From: JAPUDS01 sp050258575
GTDB taxonomy: Bacteria > Patescibacteriota > Saccharimonadia > Saccharimonadales > Saccharimonadaceae
Direction: 5' to 3'
Length of the DNA stretch: 24,427 nucleotides
NCBI GenBank assembly: GCA_050258575.1
Contig: JBLMYZ010000018.1
Location: 1-24,427, forward strand
The notes under the pieces were generated by a model that was not told where the DNA came from, ran no database searches, and saw only the letters and a program-made list of their open reading frames with translations. This document shows, piece by piece, positions 1 through 6,340 of this stretch. The position numbers and the translations under genes were made by a program. Position 1 is the stretch's first letter, and each line of letters starts with the position of its first letter.

Positions 1-1
1 G

Positions 2-403
2 CTCTGGATGAATCACCTCGAGAATATGCAGCACTTACGCGACGGAATTCACTGGCGTAGCGTCGGACAGCGTGACCCGCTCGTCGAGTACCGCAGCGAA
101 TCACAAAAACTGTTCGAGGGCCTACAGGCAACCTTGCGGCAGGAAGTCCTGCGCACGATTTTCAATGTTAAAAAACAAGACGTCGACAAAAAAGAGGTCA
201 CTGATGACACCTATGAGTCAGAGTTGACGCAAGCTGCTCAGTCGGCGGTAGAAACAGGGGTGAACGAAGTTGGCGCGCCGTCGAAACATGGCGACGACGA
301 CTTCAAGGCGGTTAAAAAAGCAACCGCAGAGAAAACCGCCGACAAGAAAAAAGCCGCGAAAAAGAAACGTAAATCTGCTCGAGCAGCACGTAAGCGCAAG
401 TAG
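2..403 (+). CDS. secA: SecA preprotein translocase ATPase, C-terminal fragment
   Basis: This is the 3' end of secA, cut by the window edge; the frame is open from base 2 (L-W-M-N-H-L), so the ATG at 8 is an internal Met. SecA is the cytosolic ATPase motor that pushes preproteins through SecYEG. The stretch LWMNHLENMQHLRDGIHWR followed by GQRDPLVEYRSE matches the conserved helical scaffold/wing end of SecA (E. coli-type W-x-x-H-L-x-x-M-x-x-L-R-x-G-I ... Y-x-Q-K-D-P-L). After about residue 60 it becomes an acidic, low-complexity linker and ends in a Lys/Arg/Ala-rich tail. The usual C-terminal zinc motif (CxCxSGx6CH/C) is absent, as in many bacteria outside Proteobacteria and Firmicutes; the basic tail may contact lipid or the ribosome, which is inference. 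The M16 peptidase gene follows 11 nt downstream. Confidence 0.93.
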   Translation, partial: LWMNHLENMQHLRDGIHWRSVGQRDPLVEYRSESQKLFEGLQATLRQEVLRTIFNVKKQDVDKKEVTDDTYESELTQAAQSAVETGVNEVGAPSKHGDDDFKAVKKATAEKTADKKKAAKKKRKSARAARKRK

Positions 404-414
404 CTGGAGGCAGT

Positions 415-1701
415 ATGAAGCACATCGTCAACGAGTTGCAGTTGAAAAATGGCGCGCGCGGTCTGGTGATAGACGTGCCAGGTGCCCAAGTTATGAGCAC
501 ACAGTTTCATTTTCGTGCCGGTAACCGGTTCGTGCGGGACAAAAGCTTGTACGAAACGGCGCATATCATGGAACATATGGCGTTTGGCGCCAACAAACGC
601 TGCAAAGACGCGCATGAGTACGAGGCAGAGTTTACTAAAAATGGCGCGTATCACAATGCGTTTACCTCTGACATATCCATGGTATACGAAGCCGAATGCG
701 CCAAGTTTGAGTGGGATCGGATCCTCGAGTTGCAGCGGACAGCGATCACGCAGCCGTTGTTTGTTGAGGAGGAGTTTTTGAGCGAGCGCGGTAACGTCAA
801 GAGTGAACTGACTGGCTATTTGAATATTCCTGACCGGCTGTTGTGGCCGCGGATGGCGCAGGAACTGGGTGAGGATACGATGACCTACCCAGAGCGGCTG
901 GCGATATTGAACGATATTAAACTCAGCGATATTCGCGAGCACTACAAACGGACACACCGGGCGGAAAATATGCGTTTTGTGGTGGCGGGAGACTTTGCGC
1001 GCCAACAGGGAAAGCTCGAGGAGTTGCTCAACAGTTGGGAGCTTGAGGCGGGCGAGCGGCTGCCGATACCGGTTGATGAACTTCACTCTGCGCAGCCATT
1101 TTTGATTCGCCGCAAAGACGCGCCGAACCTGACGTTTGGTATGTCGGCAAACCTGTCGAGGCGGCTCAGTGACGAAGAGGACACGGCGATGGACTGCTTG
1201 AACCATATTTTGACGGGGACACTACGGTCGCGGATCCTCGGTCAGGCGCGGCGCAAGGGAGTGGTGTACAGCATGTTTTCAGACACGTCAACGTTCGAAT
1301 ACACCAGCTCGTGGGATTTTGGCGCACAGACAAACATCGACACGGTTGAGCAGTTGGTTGAGATCATCGTGACCGAGATTTCAGCCATCGTTCGCGGCGA
1401 ACTCGACGATGCCGAGCTCGACGCTGCCAAAAGTTATGCGCTTGGCCGTCACCAAATGGGTGCGCAGACCGTCGGTCGTATCAACGGCTGGTATGCCGGA
1501 CGGTACTTTTTCGACGGCAAGGTCGAGGACTTTAGCGCTGCACCAGAACAGATCAAATCTGTCACGAAACGGCAAATCGTCGATACCGCGCGGCAGTTTT
1601 TCCAAACACCATGCTGGACGTTCGGGGCCTACGGCAACAGTGAGATAGCTGTTATTCGCGACCTCGCAGCGCAGTTCGAGCCGCTGTTTGGGGAGAAGTA
1701 A
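415..1701 (+). CDS. M16 family zinc metallopeptidase
   Basis: A 428-aa peptidase of the pitrilysin/insulinase (M16) family. The inverted zinc motif HxxEH is at residues 50-54 (H-I-M-E-H), and the third zinc ligand is Glu131 in E-R-G-N-V-K-S-E, 76 residues after His54, the classic HxxEHx76E arrangement. The second half carries the typical M16 C-domain (LRSRILGQARRKGVVYSM, around residues 272-290). So it is one complete M16 half-pair (about 420 aa), as in bacterial M16B enzymes that work as homodimers or with an inactive partner; no partner is adjacent. A TGGAGG ribosome binding site at 405-410 supports this ATG. No signal peptide is visible, so it is probably cytosolic. It lies between secA and murD in one operon; peptide or signal-peptide degradation is plausible but unproven. 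Confidence 0.92.
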   Translation: MKHIVNELQLKNGARGLVIDVPGAQVMSTQFHFRAGNRFVRDKSLYETAHIMEHMAFGANKRCKDAHEYEAEFTKNGAYHNAFTSDISMVYEAECAKFEWDRILELQRTAITQPLFVEEEFLSERGNVKSELTGYLNIPDRLLWPRMAQELGEDTMTYPERLAILNDIKLSDIREHYKRTHRAENMRFVVAGDFARQQGKLEELLNSWELEAGERLPIPVDELHSAQPFLIRRKDAPNLTFGMSANLSRRLSDEEDTAMDCLNHILTGTLRSRILGQARRKGVVYSMFSDTSTFEYTSSWDFGAQTNIDTVEQLVEIIVTEISAIVRGELDDAELDAAKSYALGRHQMGAQTVGRINGWYAGRYFFDGKVEDFSAAPEQIKSVTKRQIVDTARQFFQTPCWTFGAYGNSEIAVIRDLAAQFEPLFGEK

Positions 1702-1702
1702 T

Positions 1703-2989
1703 ATGAACATAGCGATCGCTGGTTTTGGAGTCGAAGGACGAGCGAACTTGGCGTATTGGCAAGCCAAAGGTGACACCGTAACCGTGCTCGACGAGTCCGA
1801 GTCGGTGCAGATTCCAGAGGGCGTAGCGTCGCGGACTGGCGCAGCAGTGTTTTCACAGCTCGAGGAGTTTGACATGGTGGTGCGTACAGCGTCGCTTCGG
1901 CCAGACAAGCTCGCTTCGGCGCACAAGGTATGGTCGGCGACAAATGAGTTTTTCGCGCAGTGTCCCGAGACCGTAGTTGGCGTGACTGGCACTAAAGGCA
2001 AGGGAACAACCTCGACGCTTATTGCAAATATATTGCAACAAGCTGGTAAAACTGTACATTTGGTAGGAAATATAGGCGTGCCAGCGCTCGACGTCCTGCC
2101 GCGTATCCAGCCGGATGATGTGGTGGTGTTCGAACTGTCGAGTTTTCAGCTGTGGGATCTCGAAAAAAGCCCGCACACTGCTGTCGTGCTCATGATAGAA
2201 CCAGACCATCAGGACGTTCACCGCGACATGAAAGAATACGTCAGCGCCAAAGCAAATATACGTCGCCACCAGGTCGTGGGGAATACCTGTTTTTATCACC
2301 CGACAAATATGCTGTCAAAGCAGGTTGCAGAAACGTCTGAGATCTCGCAGCCCCGACGTTTTGGCGTGCCAGAAGAAGGCGCATGTTACGTCAAAGAGAA
2401 CACATTTTTTGTTCAAAACGACCCCATATGTAGCGTCGATACGCTACAGGTAGTAGGTCAGCACAATGTCGAGAACGCCTGTGCGGCCATCTCGGCTGCA
2501 TGGGAGTATACCCATAGTAAGGACGCTGTCACCGAGGCACTTCAGGCGTTTACAGGGCTACCGCACCGCCTCAAATTTGTTCGCGAAGTTGGCGGGGTTG
2601 CCTACTACGACGACAGTATCGCGACAACTCCCGGCAGCGCTATTGCTGCACTCGACAGTTTTCGCCAGCCGAAAGTCATCATTCTCGGCGGTTCCGACAA
2701 AGGTGCGTCCTACGACGAATTGGTCCAAAAATGCCGCGCCAGAGCTGCGCGAGTCGTCACCATGGGCCAAACTGGCTCAGCGATAGCCGAGTTGTGCCGT
2801 CAACAGGGTGTGCCGGTTGTAGAAACCGGTGAGCAAGGCATGTCAGCGACTGTCGCTGCCGCGGCCAACTGGGCGCAGCCAGGAGATGTTGTTATCCTTA
2901 GTCCCGCCAGCGCTAGTTTTGGAATGTTCGCGAACTATACCGACCGCGGTGAGCAATTCGTCGCAGCAGTGGAGGCGCTCGGTGAGTAA
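1703..2989 (+). CDS. murD: UDP-N-acetylmuramoylalanine--D-glutamate ligase (MurD)
   Basis: MurD adds D-glutamate to UDP-MurNAc-L-Ala in cytosolic peptidoglycan synthesis. The 428-aa protein begins MNIAIAGFGVEGRANLAYW, the Rossmann-like N domain that binds the uracil nucleotide. The ATP loop GVTGTKGKGTTST is near residue 98, the central Mur ligase domain contains ELSSFQL, and the C-terminal domain starts at PHRLKFV and contains DDSIATTPGSAIAAL and ILGGSDKG, all typical of MurD. I chose the ATG at 1703, not an in-frame ATG at 1688 inside the M16 gene, because it follows a GGGAGA ribosome binding site and gives the canonical N-terminus. It starts 1 nt after the upstream stop, so translation is probably coupled. 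D-glutamate would come from MurI, encoded on the other strand nearby. Confidence 0.96.
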   Translation: MNIAIAGFGVEGRANLAYWQAKGDTVTVLDESESVQIPEGVASRTGAAVFSQLEEFDMVVRTASLRPDKLASAHKVWSATNEFFAQCPETVVGVTGTKGKGTTSTLIANILQQAGKTVHLVGNIGVPALDVLPRIQPDDVVVFELSSFQLWDLEKSPHTAVVLMIEPDHQDVHRDMKEYVSAKANIRRHQVVGNTCFYHPTNMLSKQVAETSEISQPRRFGVPEEGACYVKENTFFVQNDPICSVDTLQVVGQHNVENACAAISAAWEYTHSKDAVTEALQAFTGLPHRLKFVREVGGVAYYDDSIATTPGSAIAALDSFRQPKVIILGGSDKGASYDELVQKCRARAARVVTMGQTGSAIAELCRQQGVPVVETGEQGMSATVAAAANWAQPGDVVILSPASASFGMFANYTDRGEQFVAAVEALGE

Positions 2990-3449
2990 GCTCGTGCTTA
3001 ACACCGATCAAAATTACCAAGCGGCTATTTTGGGGGCGATCGGGACGAATATGTTCCGGCATTTGTATGTAACAGACGAGAATGGGGAAGAGAGCGATGC
3101 GGCGAGGGACGGAGACCGCTCGTGCGCGCTTTTTGTCACATCAGTCCTTTTCTTGTTTGGGCGTATCGACGCGGTGCGTGCCACAGTGACTTCTACGGTG
3201 AAGAGTTTTGAGCAGTCTGCACACTGGACTCAAACAGCAACCCCTGTAGCGGGTGATGTCGTGGAATACGCTTCGAGCGACGGCGCAACCACCGGACACG
3301 TAGGCTTCTTTTTGAACAGCAACGAAGTGATCAGCAACGTATCCGCACAGCACACCCCGGCAAAACATGCTTTGGTGATGGAAAAAAATGGCGCACCAGT
3401 GGCATTTTGGCACTGGTGCGGTGATATAGAACAAGGTATGAGCAGCTAA
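2982..3449 (+). CDS. small NlpC/P60- or CHAP-like cysteine hydrolase, putative
   Basis: A 155-aa protein starting at GTG 2982, overlapping the last 8 nt of murD, with GGAGG at 2971-2975 placed 6 nt upstream. A longer ORF in this frame starts inside murD but has no such site. The papain-like layout is visible: Cys48 at the start of a hydrophobic helix (SCALFVTSVLF), then GDVVEY (91-96), then His106 in GHVGFFLN, then Asn119 or His124 as candidates for the third residue. This order and the GD(V/L)V.(Y/F) strand are typical of NlpC/P60 and CHAP domains. There is no signal peptide or membrane segment, so it would act in the cytoplasm, perhaps on peptidoglycan precursors or recycled muropeptides given the coupling to murD; that is inference. 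Family assignment is by motif only. Confidence 0.68.
   Translation: MSKLVLNTDQNYQAAILGAIGTNMFRHLYVTDENGEESDAARDGDRSCALFVTSVLFLFGRIDAVRATVTSTVKSFEQSAHWTQTATPVAGDVVEYASSDGATTGHVGFFLNSNEVISNVSAQHTPAKHALVMEKNGAPVAFWHWCGDIEQGMSS
3392..3420. repeat. perfect 10-bp inverted repeat inside the end of the hydrolase gene
   Basis: CGCACCAGTG at 3392-3401 and CACTGGTGCG at 3411-3420 form a perfect 10-bp stem with a 9-nt loop. It lies within the last codons of the cysteine hydrolase gene. No run of T follows, so it is not a canonical intrinsic terminator; it may still protect the mRNA 3' end, since no other terminator is seen before the convergent murI. Confidence 0.6.
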
Positions 3450-3542
3450 GTCGCTGATGTAGGATAGTTTCAAAACTGGAACGGTCGTTTAAAAAAATGA
3501 AACTAAAAATCAAAAACTGCGGACGGGAGGGTACAAAGAGAA

Positions 3543-4190
3543 CTACAGAGCGAGGAGGCGGCGCACCTGTCGCGTGATAGCATCGGGGGGTTCGAGGACG
3601 AGGGCGCGGTTGGCGACGATGGTTTCAATACGTGATTTGATCCAGTGGTAGTGGGTGCAGCCGAGGACAATACAGTCAGCGCGGCGAGCGAGCGCCTCCT
3701 CGATAGTGCGGCGAATCTCTGCCTGATTGACGTTATTTGCCTCTATCATCGCCGCCCAGGTACTGCAGTCCGGTTCGAGAACGGTCACGTCGTGTGCGTA
3801 GGCTGTTTTTAACTCTTTGTACCGCCTACTTGCACGCGTGGCCGGTGTGGCGCAGACGCAAATCGTACCGGTTTTGGTATTTTCGGCAGCTGGTTTCACC
3901 ATCGGTTCAAGACCGATAAATAACTGATGAGCATACTGTTTTCGTAGCGTTGGGAGCGCAACGGTTGTAGCGGTATTGCAGGCGATAACGATCACGTCGT
4001 GCGGTTCAGTGATGAGCGGTTGGATGGCTGTAGCGGTGAGCTGTAATACTTCGGCGGGCTTTTTCGAGCCGTACGGCACATGTTCGCGGTCGTTTACCAC
4101 TGTTAAGAGCGCTTCCGGAATGAGTCGTTGCAGCGCCTCGGCGACAGCTTGGCCGCCGATACCCGAGTCAAATACACCGATTTTTACCAT
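3543..4190 (-). CDS. murI: glutamate racemase
   Basis: MurI interconverts L- and D-glutamate, supplying the D-Glu used by MurD. The sequence shows the family signature DSGIGG (8-13), the first catalytic cysteine in ACNTATT (Cys71) and the second in LGCTHYHW (Cys178, followed by Thr179 and His180), plus VNDREHVPYGSK (32-43) in the substrate loop region. At 215 aa it is about 50 aa shorter than typical racemases (about 260-270 aa), with losses spread through surface regions rather than at the catalytic motifs. It is a cytosolic enzyme. The gene is divergent from prfB, with only 21 bp between the two start codons and its own TATACT box ending 7 nt before the ATG. It converges on the murD operon. 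Confidence 0.95.
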   Translation of the reverse strand: MVKIGVFDSGIGGQAVAEALQRLIPEALLTVVNDREHVPYGSKKPAEVLQLTATAIQPLITEPHDVIVIACNTATTVALPTLRKQYAHQLFIGLEPMVKPAAENTKTGTICVCATPATRASRRYKELKTAYAHDVTVLEPDCSTWAAMIEANNVNQAEIRRTIEEALARRADCIVLGCTHYHWIKSRIETIVANRALVLEPPDAITRQVRRLLAL

Positions 4191-4211
4191 AGAATTCAGT
4201 ATAATGGATGT
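4191..4211. promoter_or_regulatory. overlapping bidirectional -10 promoter for murI and prfB
   Basis: The whole 21-bp gap between the two start codons contains AGTATAAT (4198-4205). Read on + it gives TATAAT (4200-4205), 6 nt before the prfB ATG; read on - it gives TATACT (4203-4198), 7 nt before the murI ATG. The two -10 boxes share TATA. Neither side has a convincing TTGACA, and any -35 would lie inside the opposing coding region. Both transcripts should start at or next to the ATG and so be leaderless. Confidence 0.7.
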
Positions 4212-5306
4212 ATGAATCCTTTACGAGAACGGGTCAAAGCGCTGCAGTCGAAGCTGAAGACGTCGATCGAGCAGTTGCGAGTAGCCGACAAAGAGCGTGA
4301 GCTCGCCGAGGTGGATACGCAGTTAGCTGACAGCGGCGTGTGGGCAAATGTCGAGCGGGCGCAGGATTTGAGTAAAAAATCAGCTAGCCTCAGGGCGCAG
4401 ATTGAGCCGTGGCGAACACTGGAAGCGCAAACGAGAGATATCATAGAGCTGATGGACCTGGGTGATGACAGTTTGTTGCCTGAGTTTGAGGAACAGGTGG
4501 CGGCGATGGAGCAGACCTACGGCAAACTCCAAAAAGAGCTATTGTTTCAGGGCGAGTACGACGATCACGCGGCGATTTTGAAACTCAGTGCGGGAGTCGG
4601 TGGGACAGATGCGCAAGACTGGACGGAGATGTTAGAACGGATGTACTTGCGTTGGGCAGAAAAACATGGCATGAAAACTGAACTGATCGAGCGCTCGACT
4701 GGTGAAGAAGCTGGGGTCAAAAGCGCGACCTATAGCGTGTCTGGCCCGTACGCTTATGGCAAGCTGCAGAGCGAACACGGCGTTCACCGGCTGGTGCGGC
4801 TTAGTCCATTTAACAGTGACAATTTGCGCCAGACGAGCTTTGCACTGGTTGAGATCATGCCGGAAATCGACGCGCCAGAAGAAGTCGCTCTCGAGGAAAA
4901 AGATTTGAAAATAGACGTCTACCGCGCGGGCGGTCATGGCGGCCAGTCGGTGAACACTACCGACAGTGCCGTGCGGGTGACGCATGTGCCGACCGGTACG
5001 GTGGTGGCGATTCAGAACGAGCGTTCACAGCTGCAAAACAAAGAGACGGCGCTCAAGATTTTGCGTTCCAAGCTCGCACATATGCAGCTCGAACAGCACG
5101 CCGAAACACTCGCCGACCTCAGGGCGGGCGAGTCGGCGAGTTGGGGCAGTCAAATACGAAACTATGTTTTACATCCGTACCAGCAGGTCAAAGATACTCG
5201 CACGAAACACGAAAAAAAGGACACTGCAGCGGTGTTAGACGGCGACCTGGACGGGTTCATGGAGGCGTGGCTAGAGCAGCAGACCATTTCTTCGCCGCAA
5301 GCGTAA
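4212..5306 (+). CDS. prfB: peptide chain release factor 2 (RF2)
   Basis: RF2 recognises UAA and UGA stops and triggers release of the peptide. The 364-aa product has the RF2 tripeptide SPF (in RLSPFNSDNLRQTS, near residues 196-198), which sets UGA specificity, and the catalytic GGQ in AGGHGGQSVNTTDSAVR (near residue 243). Length matches E. coli RF2 (365 aa). The reading frame is continuous: there is no early in-frame UGA and no programmed +1 frameshift site of the kind found in many prfB genes, so this autoregulation is missing. I chose ATG 4212 over an upstream in-frame ATG at 4128 that lies antisense inside murI, because the -10 box at 4200-4205 and the N-terminus fit RF2. Its presence agrees with TGA being used as stop here. 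Confidence 0.96.
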   Translation: MNPLRERVKALQSKLKTSIEQLRVADKERELAEVDTQLADSGVWANVERAQDLSKKSASLRAQIEPWRTLEAQTRDIIELMDLGDDSLLPEFEEQVAAMEQTYGKLQKELLFQGEYDDHAAILKLSAGVGGTDAQDWTEMLERMYLRWAEKHGMKTELIERSTGEEAGVKSATYSVSGPYAYGKLQSEHGVHRLVRLSPFNSDNLRQTSFALVEIMPEIDAPEEVALEEKDLKIDVYRAGGHGGQSVNTTDSAVRVTHVPTGTVVAIQNERSQLQNKETALKILRSKLAHMQLEQHAETLADLRAGESASWGSQIRNYVLHPYQQVKDTRTKHEKKDTAAVLDGDLDGFMEAWLEQQTISSPQA

Positions 5307-5312
5307 GCAGTA

Positions 5313-5321
5313 TGGTACACT
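5313..5321 (+). promoter_or_regulatory. extended -10 promoter of the 334-aa surface protein gene
   Basis: TGG followed by TACACT (5316-5321), an extended -10 element, ends 6 nt before the ATG at 5328; no clear -35 is seen. The transcript should be leaderless. Confidence 0.5.
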
Positions 5322-5327
5322 AAATAT

Positions 5328-6332
5328 ATGAAATCAAAAATGATGCGTTTTGTTGTGGGATTTGTCGCGCTTGCGACACTAGTAATCGGCGGCCTGTGGG
5401 CACAGGTAGTGAACGCCCAGTCAACAGAGGCAGCTACAGGCGATCAAAAAACCTACAAAATACATCTCATCGTCAACCAAGGCGACGCAACAGTTTCTGG
5501 GGTAGGGATAGAACTCGGAGGTGAAACATACACGACAAACGAAGAGGGCTGGGTTGAACTTGCCGCGCCAGAAGGTACGGCCAATGTGGTTGTTGTGTAT
5601 CAAGACGCCCGAATTCGTTACACGATAGCGGTCAAAGCGGCGGAGCAGATGCAAACGTTTAGTATTACGCTGCCGGCGTCCACTGCTGCTCCTGCGGCAA
5701 ATGAAGAAACGACGAAAGAACAAACGTCGTCTGGCGGGTCGGCGCTAGTTGTTATTGTTGCAGGGGTCGTTGGGCTGCTGCTCGTTGTGGGAGTGGTGAT
5801 ATTTTTCGTTATTCGCGCCAAGCGATCGCGTCAAACAAACCTTCCGGTGTATGTCGCACCAGCGGCACCTACACCCATACAACAACCGCCAGCTGTCGTT
5901 GCGCCGCCAGTTACTGCTGTACCGCCTGTCGAGGCGCAGCCTGGTATGACGCCGCCGTTTTCGTTGCAGACAACCTCAGAGGCAGTAGCGGCCAGTCCCG
6001 CTGTGTCAGGGGTTTCCGATATGACGCCACCATTAGTTGGCACGGCGCCGGGGGTTGAAGCGACAGCGGCCGCTATAGCGTTACCATCAGATGAGAACGC
6101 TATGCAACAACCGACCGGTGAGCTGCAAGTTCAGCAAAACGTACCACAAACACAACCGCAAGAGGTACCGCAGCCAGATATTGTTGATTTTAACACAACA
6201 CTTCCTGAAACACCGTCTTTGCAGCAAGCTGTCCCCACACCGCCGCCAGTCCAACAGTCACCGCGTCAAGATGAGCCTGAGGACATGTACGAAGCAGCAC
6301 GCCGACGCGGTCTCTTCGAGAATGTGAAATAA
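5328..6332 (+). CDS. secreted single-span surface protein with proline-rich cytoplasmic tail
   Basis: A 334-aa protein of unknown function. Residues 1-30 form a signal peptide (MKSKMMRF then a hydrophobic run, cleavage near VNAQS). Residues about 42-115 form a small beta domain resembling carboxypeptidase-regulatory-like/PEGA folds (GVGIELGGETYTTNEEGWVEL), also found in the 577-aa and 401-aa proteins of this window. After a Thr/Ala/Glu linker, residues about 136-162 are a membrane span followed by RAKRSR (stop-transfer). Residues 167-334 are rich in Pro, Gln and Ala and should lie in the cytoplasm, ending in DMYEAARRRGLFENVK. This type I layout with a long disordered cytoplasmic tail is unusual for bacteria. 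It precedes the 577-aa protein by 8 nt and follows prfB. A role in adhesion or envelope sensing is only a guess. Confidence 0.85.
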   Translation: MKSKMMRFVVGFVALATLVIGGLWAQVVNAQSTEAATGDQKTYKIHLIVNQGDATVSGVGIELGGETYTTNEEGWVELAAPEGTANVVVVYQDARIRYTIAVKAAEQMQTFSITLPASTAAPAANEETTKEQTSSGGSALVVIVAGVVGLLLVVGVVIFFVIRAKRSRQTNLPVYVAPAAPTPIQQPPAVVAPPVTAVPPVEAQPGMTPPFSLQTTSEAVAASPAVSGVSDMTPPLVGTAPGVEATAAAIALPSDENAMQQPTGELQVQQNVPQTQPQEVPQPDIVDFNTTLPETPSLQQAVPTPPPVQQSPRQDEPEDMYEAARRRGLFENVK

Positions 6333-6340
6333 CCCGTACT

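Noticed and set aside
238..1206. 322-aa open frame on the minus strand.
   Set aside because: It lies antisense over the secA end and the M16 peptidase gene, both well supported, and its translation shows no domain; it is a shadow frame.
3450..3542. Possible terminator between the hydrolase gene and murI (TAGTTTCA with TGAAACTA, 3465-3505).
   Set aside because: The 8-bp AT-rich stem has a 25-nt loop and no well-placed U tract on either strand.
4128..4211. Upstream in-frame extension of prfB.
   Set aside because: It lies antisense in the murI start region and upstream of the -10 box, and does not resemble an RF2 N-terminus.
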